This document shows positions 1 to 56,969 of a DNA stretch of 64,000 nucleotides, piece after piece. Position numbers and translations under genes: made by a program. The DNA comes from Amoebidium appalachense (taxonomy: Eukaryota > Ichthyosporea). The notes below the pieces were generated by a model, which had not been told where the DNA came from, did no database searches, and saw nothing but the letters and a program-made list of their open reading frames with translations. The stretch covers positions 4,092,001 through 4,156,000 of the forward strand of contig CAVNZM010000005.1 in NCBI GenBank assembly GCA_963693365.1, written 5' to 3'. Numbering within the stretch: the stretch's first letter is position 1; each line of letters begins with the position of its first letter.

Positions 1-131
1 GGGGGGGGGAGGGAGGGAGCGAGGGAGGGAGGGAGGGAGGGAAAGAGGGAGGGAGAGAGGGAGGTGGGGGGAGAGAGTGGTGGGGCAAGAGAGAGAGCTG
101 CAACAGGGAACCAAGAGGACTAGCGGAAGAG
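1..131. repeat. G-rich low-complexity tract
   Basis: Poly-G passing into GGGA and GAGA repeats. It lies downstream of the first monooxygenase exon, inside its intron. No coding signal seen. Confidence 0.8.
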
Positions 132-207
132 CTAATAAATGAGAATGGAAAACATGACGGGTGGAAAGGAGAAACCCACCCACACAGGCCTGTGTATGTG
201 ATGGTAC

Positions 208-869
208 GTTTCCTCAGCCGTCTCAGCAACCTCAGCTGCAACTTCAATCCCACTGAAGGAACCCCCCACCATCATCACCCTCTTTCCAGTGAACTCATCC
301 GGCCGCCTGTATGTGTGGCTGTGGATGACTTTTCCTTGGAAGTTGGACAGTCCAGGAAGTTTGGGTGTGTGCGCACTCGAGAAGATCCCAGTAGCAACTA
401 AGACACAGTCAAAGTGCTCTTCGTGCGTCTGTCCATGTTGCTCGTTTTCGTTTACATCCTCGTTTGCAAGCACATCTGAAGCCGTTGAAAAGGTGATCGT
501 ATCCTTTCCCCCCTCTCTCCACTGCACCACCCATCCATGCGTGTTTTGCTCAACCTGGACCACACGGCTATGGAAACGTATGAAACGTGTAAGACCAAAA
601 CTCTCAGCGTAACTTCGCAGATAGCCATACACTTGACTGCGGTGTGGAAAGTTGGGTGTGCTTTTTTCCCAAGGGAAATCAGAAAAACAGCACGTATGTT
701 TTGACAAGTTTGTAGTCATGCTCTCCCACGTAAACCCCTCTTGTGGGTCCCACACGCCTCCCAAGCGACCGCGCGCCTCAAAAACAGTTGGCATAAAGCC
801 GCATTCTAACGCTGCTTTACAAGCTGCCAGGCCACTTGGGCCGGCCCCAATTACTGCTACCCGTTTCAT
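208..869 (-). CDS. Flavin-containing monooxygenase (FMO), N-terminal exon, partial
   Basis: Class B flavoprotein monooxygenases of this family use FAD, NADPH and O2 to oxygenate soft nucleophiles (N or S atoms). The ATG is at 869 and the exon codes about 220 residues. The FAD-binding Rossmann motif VAVIGAGPSGLAA sits at residues 4-16. The FMO-identifying FxGxxxHxxxY motif is present as FQGKVIHSHTYRR near residue 180. The NADPH-binding motif follows as GGSFSGIEVAAE near residue 203. The exon ends at a GTACCA donor (plus 202-207), phase 2. The C-terminal half lies beyond the left edge. The frame stays open to 132 after the donor, but that part is intron. The ATG is about 370 bp from the divergent ATG of the next gene. 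An insert of acidic residues (DVLANEDVNENEQHGQTH) before the second half of the FAD domain looks lineage-specific. Confidence 0.93.
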
Positions 870-1238
870 GATTTCTCATGTCCTTCTCCTTGTCTCTGTG
901 GTGTGTGCGTGTGTGTACGTGTGTGCGCGTGCATGTGCGTGTACAATAGGGCGTACATGCCGCTGCGTAGGCTGTGTGTCACTGATATCAGTGCATCATG
1001 TACTTGCAAATGTGGCTCACAGCTGAGCCTACCGAAGGGCCTTACCATGTCAGAAAAAGGGCGGGAAGAGGCGGGAAACCTAAACCACCGTGTCAAACGT
1101 AAGTTTTTGGTTGTCAAACGAGCGGCTGTATATGTAACTTGTCACTTTTCGTTGTGTAGAGGCAAAGGAAAGGGGGAAGCTTTGTGTATCTGCGGCAGAG
1201 ACGGGTTTCTGGGGCATCGACCATTGACAGCAGACAAC
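870..1238. promoter_or_regulatory. Short divergent promoter region
   Basis: 370 bp separate the two divergent start codons at 869 (minus) and 1239 (plus). It holds a short (GT)n stretch near 900-945 and the GC-rich segment AAGGGCGGGAAGAGGCGGGAAA around 1057, which resembles E2F-like TTTCCCGCC sites on the minus strand. No TATA box is obvious. The promoter role is inferred from the divergent layout only. Confidence 0.45.
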
Positions 1239-4782
<3,544 letters not shown>

Positions 4783-6680
4783 ACGTGATGGGATTCAACC
4801 TCTTTCAAAGCAACGGAAAGAGTGCTTGCTTTGTCGCGAATATGATAATATTGTTATTTTTATTTTTAGTCTTTCATTTTTAATCCTTTTTTTAAAAAAG
4901 CCAGCCAGACTTGTGTTCTCAGTTATTTGCGAATATGATAAGATTTTTGTTCCATGGCTTTTTAAAAAATCCTCTCAGATTGCTTGTTCTGCTTTTTTAT
5001 TGATATTATCACGAGTCACTGATGATCATGTTTGTTTTATTTTGTTTCAAAATGGATGAATGGCAAATCTGTACAAGCTGACCGAGATTTTGGCTTCCGA
5101 ATTTACTGTTTAACAACGTGATTCATGACTTGCATGTACCTGACGTCCAACTGAGGCCACCTTGAAACCATGCTCATATGCATTGAGTGTGTTTGCGTGC
5201 CACACGGAACTTTCGCCATGGCGCACACGTGGTAGGCATGCGCTAAAGTTTGGACATTGCAATTTATGTGCCCTTTAGCACCCGCTTGCACGAAATACTA
5301 CATATATGCATGGGGCCTTATACTGTATGGCCGCAGTGCCTCGAGAGCTGAATACAAAACCCGCCTCATGCATGATATGTCGTGTGTTGGTGGCTGACTG
5401 CATTGTGCATGCATATATTCCTGGCCAAGAGGAATAAGGAGTGAATAACCAGCACGTACACATGCAACTAGACAAGCACTACTTGGCCTTGCTGCACATA
5501 TAACCATGCCTTGCAACACAACAGCATGCAAATTGTACTCAAAATGTGCCCGATCTGGCAGAGGTACATAGGCATATTCATGTACACTTACTTATGCATG
5601 TACGTGCCTGAATGCATATGATCCGCTAGCTTTTACACTTGCTGGGCTATCATAATAATGCTGTATGTACAGAGTGAAGAGAACATGTCCGAGCCAGGTA
5701 GCTAGGGTGTTTGTGTGTTTGTGTGTGTGTTTCTGTGTGTGTGTGTGTGTGTGTTTTTGGGGGGAGGGGAGGGGGGGGGGGGGGGAGGGGAGGGGGGCAG
5801 GCAAGGTGCCGAACGTGTACAGTGGGAGCAAGGCACCTTGTATAGCACTACCACTGATATTGAAAATTTAATTCAGGCAGAAGATCTTTCGTCAGCATAC
5901 AATCAACAACAATTACCAACTACAGTTCTACCTTCGCTAGCGCGCACTCAACGAGATTCACTAATTACTGCTAAGACATCTACCTTCGATATTACAGAGA
6001 GAAAAGTGCAAAGTGGCTGAAATGCATCGTTGAAAACCAAATGGCTACCAAGCAACCTCTACCGTAACGGTATTAGAGGGAAAAAATTAATGGATTTGTT
6101 TAAGACGATCGCGAATGAAATATAGAGATATCAGTACTCCATTCATTACAAGGTCATAACGAAAAGCATACTGCTTGGTGAGGAAAAAAAAAAAAGAAAG
6201 AAAAAGAGAACGTCTCGATACAACAATTGTACGGTAGAGGGAAACAACGGGGGAGAAAAAGGCTAGCGTGCAAAAAGACATTTGACGTTACACGGCTTAG
6301 CCGTATGGATTTTAGATGATACCATGAGCCTATATGCACCTGTCCGATGTTCGTATTCAGTTATGATAGATCCAGAAATTGCTGTCTATGATACACCAGA
6401 TCTCTCGGAAACCTTCAAATTTACGAACAATCTAATCTTACGAGAAATAAACCATACAGTTGCATACACCACCACACTTTCGAAACATAACGCGAAATTC
6501 GCGCGGTGGCAGATCAATCTTTTGCAATTCGACACCAGAGTTACCCAGTAATCCTACGATTCCGATCGCATGATCCTATGCTTCAGTGTCTGCGACGTCA
6601 TATTTTATATCTCCTTGCATACACCAATACCATTCCACAAGCACAGATTAAAACCAGTTTTCCTGCATGGCAACACACTA
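4783..6680. other. Convergent intergenic region, no gene seen
   Basis: 1.9 kb between two convergent stop codons. It is more AT-rich than the genes, with a (GT)n/poly-G patch at 5718-5800. The short open frames lack splice context or recognisable protein character. It probably holds the two 3' UTRs. Confidence 0.6.
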
Positions 6681-23717
<17,037 letters not shown>

Positions 23718-24662
23718 GTTTAGTGTTGCGCCAGCTCGTCGAGCCCATGGGCGCTCTAAGTAAACAGAATGTGTTCAAAATGCTTGAAGGACTGGATAAG
23801 CACCCTAGCCTTTACGTAGTTCGTTCAACAAAAGATTCTGCAAACAACGAGAGCGCCACGCAGCTCCCTTTCAGTCAACCAAACAGTTTAGGCAAGGTTT
23901 TCCGCCTTTTAGGCATGACAGGGGTGCCTCAAATTTGAAATTCGGAAGGGGGGGGGAGAGGTAGCTCCTAACACTACCACTATGCACTAGCGTTATCGCT
24001 GTAGAACCACAGCCTCTTCCAGCTTGCTAGTGTTTGTTGAAATGCTCAGCCGTCTCTAGAACATGTTTTTGTGGTCCGACTTGTTCTGAGCCTAACGTAT
24101 ACGCCGCTGCATGTGCCAGGCTGCCAGCTTCGCCTCTGTTTCAAAAACGTCCTAATTTTACCACCAAATTTCAAACGTAAGCTCGAATAGAAAAATACAT
24201 TTCATTTTAGATCAAAAAATATCGACTAGAAATAATTTATTAGCGGAACGGCGGGAAAATTGGCAATCAACATTTATGGTTGGCGGCCCGGCTGGGCGGA
24301 GACTTACAGCCGTTACTTGAAGCGATCAGTGAGCCGCCCTTTGCAAGCTGACAAGAGCGGAAATGTTTCAGGCTCCGAGGTTCTGAAAGGTTTCAAATGC
24401 CTGCTCACCGTTCAGTGTTATAGCCAACGAGTTCTGTTATGGCCTATCTATTACACCTAAGCAGGAAGACGGATTGAAGTTCAAAGTTTTCGGACGTGAC
24501 AACGAGAGACCAAAGATCCCTCCACCATAGCCACTCTCTTCCCCTGCTTAGGGGTCATGGGTTGACAGTTTCGACATAAAGCAATACGAACAACTGAACA
24601 TTTGCACTTTGACTTCTGAAAGCTATTTAAATAAATAAGCTCCTGTTTGTATAACGGCTAGA
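23718..24662. promoter_or_regulatory. Divergent promoter region between the TPR-J and PWWP genes
   Basis: 945 bp separate ATG 23717 (minus) from ATG 24663 (plus). The block is unusually free of microsatellites for this window, apart from a poly-G of 9 at 23949. An AT-rich segment ATTTAAATAAATAAGC lies about 25 bp before ATG 24663. No other element is clear. The promoter function is inferred from layout. Confidence 0.5.
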
Positions 24663-36959
<12,297 letters not shown>

Positions 36960-38118
36960 AGCGAGATGGTGTTCTATGCCGCCGCGGGGTTGTTGTTCTT
37001 TCATTTGATTTTCTGATGTACATATCGATGGCAGAGCTTTAACAGGTACTTAAATTGAAGTGTAGTTGTAAATAGAACATCTCTCTTTCTTGAACATGGG
37101 AATTTCAATGGGGAAGGCGGGATTTAGACTCTGAAATTGGGTAAAAGGTAATGGTTCACTTGCATAGCTGAGCAAATATGCAGTAGAACGTAACGGACTC
37201 GGCACACATATGTACATGGAGCCTGATGCATATGGAGGTTAATTGATGCATGTCATGCGCGATGTAGCCTTTCAATATTAATATGTTACACACCCTCAAT
37301 GCTATTAGCCTGTGTCGGAATATGCACTTTTAGTATTGGGCGGGGTTAGTGGTCATGCACAAAACCGCGAATTCGGTCACGGTGTACCTATTTCACGAAT
37401 GTTAATGTTGGTGTGTGGGACACTGAAAGCAAGCAACACAGTGGTGTCACGGTCGCAACTCATACGATAAGTCTGCCAGTAAACGTAAAATCTTTGAGGG
37501 GAGGGGGGCCCGGATGGGTGTGCGTGGGTGGGTGCAACTCGCTCAGAGACCCGGACTCCGAGGGAATCCGAAGGTGAGCTCATTTAGCGTACTTCAGGTG
37601 AGGGTTGGGTGGGTGTGTGTGACATTGTGTATTCAATATTTACGTGTGTGTGTACACGTGTGTGTGTCACGGTGGTGGGTGACCTGGGGAGGGAGGGAGG
37701 GAGGGGGGGGGGGGGGGGGGGGGGGCTGCTTGTCGAAAGCGAGCTCATCATCGCAGCATCAGGGCTTTAGGGAAGGGTTGGGTGGGCGTCTCTGTGTGTT
37801 TTGTGTGGGTGTACGTACAACATGTTGGGTGGTAGAGGAACTATGCTTTTTGACGGTGTAATCGATCATGAGCTAGCGTATGTATGGTAGATTGCTGTCC
37901 CGGAGCTGCTGACACGATCGAGGTATGTACTCATCCGAATCAATGATGTTCTCTCATGGACATAATATGTACACGTCTCGCTCTGTTAACAGCGCTCTAA
38001 CATATTATTTGTGTGGCATATATGATGCACAGGCCTGGGTACCTGCCATATGAATATCAAATTGCTGTGTTGTGAGTGCGATTGCTACTATAGTACAGCC
38101 GTGATTTTTTTTTTTTTT

Positions 38119-38149
<31 letters not shown>

Positions 38150-38794
38150 CGGCTTCCGACCCAGGATATATCGATGCATGTTTATGTGACGTTATCAAGC
38201 TCTCGAGTCAAGCTGGCCCAGAAGAGATAATAACCTTAATAGCCTTGCATGCATGTGTATCTGTTTTTTTTATTTAATTCATAAAAGGTCATCACACCCT
38301 TTTTTGACACACTGAGTGTGTCTCATATCCGTGAAAAAACAGAAACCGAAGGTTTGACATGCATATTAAAAAGGAGCAGAAATAGCCCAGCGTAGAGCAG
38401 GAAACGAATCATGGTTGTCGTTACCATGCCATTGATAACAAAGCCAAAAGGATGATAATATAATAAAAATATATTAATGCAAGCAATGTCATTCATGCAA
38501 AACCTTCATAGGGTACGTTTCACACAGTGAAAGCACAGCTACATACAATGTCAGCATATAGTAGAGCACAGCACAGAACCAAATCGTGGGGAAAAAAGGT
38601 GTACAAAACAAGACCTGCTAGACTTCACGAGGGGGACTGATAAACATACTTGTTTAAACCTTGAAAACAAAAGAACGAGCGTGCGTGTGTGTGTGTGTGG
38701 TGGTGATGGCGGTGGTGGTGGTGGTAAGTGGTGGTGGTGCTGGTGTGTGTGCGTGTGTGTGTGGTGTGTGTGTGTGTGTGTGTGGTGTGTGTGT

Positions 38795-38825
<31 letters not shown>

Positions 38826-39197
38826 GTGTGTGTGTGTGCATCCATGCATCCACGCATGCATACCTGCGCAAGGATGACATTGTGTTGTGTGTCGCATGGT
38901 GCATCGATATGTTGCCAGCGTGTATGCACGTGCCTGTGTGTGCAAGTGTGGCATGGTGTATGCTCTATGCCGTGTGTAGGCATGTGAATATACAGTGTAT
39001 GTAGTGATCATAGTGTGGTCAAAAGCCCTAATATCTAAAAGCTCGTGGGTCAGCCATGTACTTGCAATTGTGCAACATCGGATAGAAGGAAGTTCCAGTA
39101 ACACCCAATTTACAACCGTAGCAAGTGCACGCAATAGCTACCAGAACGAACAAAGAATAATATTATAGCAATCAATGATAAGTAGCCAATCACATGC
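36960..39197. other. Convergent intergenic region, no gene seen
   Basis: 2.2 kb between the PWWP stop and the stop of the membrane-protein gene. It contains poly-G at 37706-37724, T-run/G-run at 38107-38148, and (GT)n/GGT repeats at 38685-38840. The remainder is AT-rich unique DNA with no convincing exon. Confidence 0.6.
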
Positions 39198-51126
<11,929 letters not shown>

Positions 51127-54100
51127 CCTTTGCTGCTCGCAGAAGGCGAACTAAAACTTTGACCTGGCGTGGATGATAGTGGATAGTGAATGGTGAATCC
51201 TGGTAAACGTAGAAACGGACTACCCTTGGACCTCTAAACACAGTCACTATTCAGCGAAATCTCGGCAAACTTCAAAGATTTCGAGTTAACATGCCACTAG
51301 GTATTCGAGTGAAGTAAACGCGTCTGCGTGGGATGAGACGTAACGGTTGAGAAGCTCGGGAGTGAGCGGAGGAACAGTTTTTGTTGAATGAATCAGATTC
51401 CAATTAATAAATATGTCATCATTGCTCTCAAATGATGTGCAATTTTTGTGCACAGAAGGCTAATACTTAGTGACACACGCGGCTTGACAACAAGTAACAC
51501 GTTCGAGTGCTTCATGTGATGACACCAGTCGTTGTCTAAGTCTAAGTTTGCCAACTCAGTCTTCGAAGTGGCCCGATGGGCCCTTGCGTCAGAGAGTGAG
51601 GGAGACATGTGTGTGACTGTGACAGCGGTACATTTGAGCAATAAAACGGTGATGATATTTTGGCGGGCCAATCACAACACGCCAAGACAGCACGAACCTT
51701 GTGATTGGCTTGTGCACTGTGCACCTTCATCGAGTCTGCCCGGGGACGGTCTCTGAGTCCACTAATGTACATACATGTGTAGTGACAGTGTGTTTTCCGT
51801 GCAGATATTGAACAATACAGCAATTTACAACACAAAAAAGTGTTGCAATGAATCTAATCTCATAGGAATAACAGCCTGGTTCTACCCCCGGGCTATGTGC
51901 ACCGGTCCCAACATCACCAGCCCAGCGGCGCGGTGGGCAGCGGCGCGGTGAGTGACCGGTTAAAGTCAGCCATGATTTGTAAAGCCGATGACAATGGGGC
52001 CTTCAAGCTCACGGTCGTTGTAGCGTAATCTCATATTGCCCTTAATTTCACTTCATCAGTTATATACTAACTATGTTTGGCAAGCAAAAATAATAATAAT
52101 ACCAAAAAAATACTTATTATAACGGACAGCGGCAACAATTGGTCGTAAGAACTTCGCTGCCAGAAAGTTTGAAATGTAAGATGAACATCGCGATCGCCAA
52201 TCTTATCCTAACTTTAAAAACAAATTAAATGATGAGCATGTACTATGCTCAAGGCTTTATCACGCAATGTGCATTGCCAAAATTTTAGATGCCAAGAAAC
52301 TTTGCGGCGGACATGCCGCGGAACAAAATAAAAATCGACTAACAAAAGATAAACGTTGACGTTACAAGCAACAAATAACCTATAACTCACTGTAATAAAG
52401 AATACAGTACAAGCTGTTCTTGTACTGACCGTCACCCGATATGCTGGTAAGGCACTGAGAACCGTTGGCACGTGTACCTGGCTCGAGGTTTTGTCTCCCA
52501 TGACATTCCAGTAAACGTTGCTAGCAAAACATCATTCGGATGTTCATAAAAAGAGCATCACGTTGCATATATATCCCAGCACTTTATATTTTCAGTGATG
52601 TTTCGATGAGTGGCATTAGAGTCAAATATGATTGGAAAGCAACATGTGCAATCGAGAGAAGAAGACAAAGGGAAATTTTGTGGGTTTTTGTAGTTATAGG
52701 GCTCGGCAAAAACTCATTCTCGCGTAAGATGATGACCTGAACAGTATTTTTACTTTCTTCTCCTTAAGCGATCACTAAAACTTCAATAAAGTCATTATAA
52801 AAAAAAATTCAATCATTTGGAACTCGGCCGCGGCCGGCGCCTACCGTATGACATCTCAGGCCCGTGCATGGTGAAACTGTCGCAGCTGACACGTTTCCTA
52901 TTTCTAACGCGCCTGCAGACAAAAAAAATAAAATAAATGATGGAAAAGATTAATATACTGTGCTGCCTTTGGCGGTTTGTCGTTTCATCATTTCGAAAGA
53001 AGGAGCACTGGAGCAGAGACCTGCCAAGCCCCTAGAACGATCCAATTGGCTTTCCTACGCCAATCAGTACGTTTGTTCATATTTTCAATAAATTCTCAGT
53101 AGATTCCAGACAGAGGATGGCAAAACACCTGTGCTGTCGATGAGGCTATGTTTGTGTCATGGATGTACAAATACTACCTTAAAACGCTTTACTCCGGAAG
53201 CTCGAGTTGCGTACTTTATTATATGCTTTATTAATTTATATCAAGGTAGTTTGCTGATAAGTAGATTAGTTATGACACATATTTGGGGGTCGTCCCGGGT
53301 CGAATGGCCGGATCGATCGCACCCGGCGAGAGCGTGCGCGAATCATTCTCGCCCGGCCATCGGGCGATAGGGCTAAGAGTGCTCCAGACACAAATCGTAG
53401 GCAGTAGGCTCGGAGACCATATAGTTAATTATTTAATTAGAGGGTGTGGGAAATAGTTTATTCACATTACACGTTCATGGCCGGCCTGTTCGGGGATCCG
53501 GTGGCCCGGGTGCTATCGATCCTAATCGATCAGATATCATCAGCGGCGCACATGAGCATCATGCCTCTGCGGCTGGTTCCGGTTCGCGTGAGATTCGGGG
53601 TGTGACCTCGATCCGAGAAAAAAAAAGGCAAAGGCCACAAAAACGACCGTGGTCTGGCAAAACGTAGTACTGTGCCGCTTAACGGTTAGTGCAGATCATG
53701 ATAAAAAGCAAAATCCATAGGCAGCATATAGATAGCATATAGATAGCACTGAGTTTCTGAAGCAGGCTGAGAGAAAAGGTGTTTCAATTTTAGTTGTTAG
53801 TGACTCATATTTTAACTCTGGGTTCACTAATGAGTAATGCCGGGGTGGCAGAACCGTCTCAGAAAGTTTTCTGCTGAGGACGAGCAAAGAAAAAATCCCG
53901 GGCCCTACAAAACAACTTGACACACGTTAGTTGAGTGGCTACATCTCTGCAGTCTTTCGGGTTCAGAACAGAGCAAAAAGTAGTGGCAGACAGCCATTTC
54001 CGTTCACCACGCTTAAAAACGAGGCAAAGGTAATTAATCTTCGTTATACAGGGTCGTGACCACCTCGAAATCAAACCTGAAACCCAACATTTTATAGTTC

Positions 54101-55622
54101 CAACACCAGATCTTAGGGACCGGGTTTGGGGTTTCAGAATATAGGCCAGATGCGAACACAGTACACGGTGGAGTCCAACAGGCACCAGGTACGAGATTTC
54201 CAGCTGGACCATTACAGACAAATTACAGTTACAGCTAATGTTACTAAGTTATGGTTAATAAAATAGCCCAGTCACTTGGCACTATTTGTAATTGATACAA
54301 AAAGAGTTGTTTGGGGGGGGAGGGGGGGGGGGGGGGAATAGAGAACAGAAAGTATGAAAGGCAGACAGACAACAAAAGGTGGCACAGGATTTTTGTTCTT
54401 ATCATTTCACTTTTTTTTTTTTTTCTCTTTTTTTTTCCCTGGTGGCCGCACACTGGGAGGGCGTTGGAAATGAAGCACGAACTTCAAGAAGGAGCCCACC
54501 AGCCAACCCCCCCCCCCCCCCACACACACACAACACACACGCACAAACACGCACACACACACACACACACACACGCAGACACACCGTGGCACACGCGCAC
54601 CACTGACCCCGGCCTATCCACCTACGCACGCGCACCACTAACCCCAACCCACCCACTTACACTGGCACACATATAAAAATTCGCCAACCCAGTTATCAGA
54701 TCTCTGTAACTTCATTTATATGCTCAGAATTGTTTTACGTCAGGATCCCTTTCATGATGCTACGGCAGAGGCTACTTCGATGCATTAGCTCACGACGGAG
54801 TGGTAACACAGTTTTTTCCAGCAGGACCTTGCACTTTCCAGAATAGTGAAGCCTTCCACACGAACTTTGACTCTCGTTGGCGTTGAAGCCCAGGCGGAGG
54901 GAAGAGCGCAAAACGGGCTGTGGGCAGGGTGGTGAGAGACGATGGCGCCATGAGTAGAGGTTTCTATGGATACGGGGCAGGTGGGTAACCTTTTTGGGTG
55001 AACGGGCTACTGTGCTACTTGTGAGCGTAGGGAAAGATTTTTCAAGATGGTCTGGCTTAGAGATGTCACAGTGGTGCCGTATACAAAAGGATCTGGAGTA
55101 GGCACGACTGTTAACGATTTGCGTTAGATCTACCAGGCTGCAGCGTATCAATGTGCGGTTCCTGGGAGTAATATGAATATTAGCACGGGCCGTTGTGAAG
55201 ATGACACACACACATTACTTTATATACATGGGTTCAAGGTCACCGGAGGTTTGCACAAGTCAATGCCTAGACAAAGTCAAATTTTTGAACGGTTTTGTGG
55301 TTTTTGTAATTTGTATGCGTCACGTAAGTTGTACATGTAACCAAAAGATCTGAAGCCCGCGGCGGGATGTTTTAAGAGGGATAACTTGTTAGTGTCGTGG
55401 AGTGTGTCACCAGGAGCCTCGACGTATGTGTATGGGCATTCTGGTCAATGGATTTGTGTGTGTGTGCGTGTGTGCAAGCGTGTGCTTGAGTGTACATGTG
55501 TGTGCGCAGTTTTGCTTTCTTTTTCTCTTTTTCATTAGTTGTTGTCTTAGCTCTTTTTTTTTTTTTTTTTTTTTTTCCCCATGTACGGGGATGGACAGTG
55601 TGACTGTGCGCCGCGCATATGT

Positions 55623-55674
<52 letters not shown>

Positions 55675-56801
55675 CTCGTGTCCCTATATGTGCATGTCCA
55701 CGCACACACACACCCGCCCGGTTGCGCCTGTACCAGTCTGAGCCTTAATAGCCTGTTTGTCTCGTTCACTTTGGCCAACCGGGTATTCTGGCATTTTCCG
55801 AAGATTTTTTTGAGAACCATAACCATTTCAAATTAGCTCAGTTTCAAAGTATGCTAGTCCCCCCCCCCCCCCCCCCCCCCAACTTGAAACATGCACTCGC
55901 AGTACGTGTCTGACTGTGTGCACATTTGACTGTAGGCTGATCAACGAGGGCTGGCCGCCAAACCACAAGCCACCGGCCCAACACGCACGGATTTACAACT
56001 AGCTGCTGCAAACCAGAAATGGTACGCGACATAATAATCACATGGCCTTTTATGGTTTATTATGTCTGGATGAGGTCGGGTTTTTAGAGTTCGTATGGCA
56101 TAAGCGGTGGGATTTTTCAGCCTCGTGATTGATTGGAGGGTGGGTGCGGCTGCACGCTGCTAGGTGGCTGTGTGATAATGAATTGAGGTGTGCATAGAGT
56201 GCTGTCGCAGGCAAAAAGTTTTATCCTGGGCCAGGAGATTTCGTTGCAGTGGGGGATGGTCGGGGCAAAGGGTTGATGGCATGCCCGAAGCAGCTTCCAG
56301 AGCGTTGGCAAGGTGCATGTTTTGCACGGCGGTTCCTTTCCCCCCCCTTCCCCCCCCCCCCCCCCCCCCCCCCCACCCCCACCCCCCCGCCATTTATTTT
56401 GTTCTTGATTTTATTTGTTTTATTTTTTATAATTTTTTTTGGCGGAAGGGGGGGGGGGGGGGGGGCAATTGTGAAAAGACTACATGCACAGTCACCATAG
56501 TGCAGCATTAAAACACACCATGAAGACAAGAACAAACTGCACACAGTGACGCGTCCACACATGCACACATACGTGCACATTTATTTAGGCTATTCGTACA
56601 CGTACCCCGACACGTATCGACACATTCACATCCGCACGCAAGCTCACATTCATACTGAGTAGGCTTGCACACACAATCACATACTCACACAATAACACTC
56701 ACTCGCACTTTTATACATAATGATTCGAAACTCACCGTGATTCATTCAATCTTACTAACAAAAACATAATACCGTTGCCACCCACGTGCGGGCGTGCACG
56801 G

Positions 56802-56835
<34 letters not shown>

Positions 56836-56969
56836 ATACACACACACGCACACACGCAGACACCCACATACACATGCACCTGTTCCTTTGCCATTCTTTC
56901 AGCGTTTCAATGATATAGCTGGAGTCCCGTTCCACCCTTTTTTCGTTAACCCACCATTCACCCTCCTAG
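51127..56969. other. Gene-poor region between divergent genes
   Basis: 5.8 kb upstream of ATG 51126 (minus) and of the exon at 56970 (plus). It has fewer microsatellites than the genes. Visible items are an inverted CCAAT pair at 51667-51709, GC-rich palindromic-looking DNA at 53290-53360, an AATAAA with a short A-run at 52784, (CA)n at 54520-54575, (GT)n at 55627-55672, and poly-C/poly-G patches at 56341-56465. An open frame at 54735-55211 (minus) lacks an ATG at its start; I do not call it. A first exon of the gene at 56970 may lie here. Confidence 0.5.

Noticed and set aside
52540-52740. 66-codon ATG frame followed by AATAAA and a short A-run at 52784
   Set aside because: Too short, unrecognised and without upstream promoter or splice support. 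The A-run is only nine bases.
54735-55211. 158-codon open frame on the minus strand
   Set aside because: It has no ATG at its start, the GTG start lies in a CA repeat, the protein is not recognisable, and no splice partner was found. It may be chance in a unique region.
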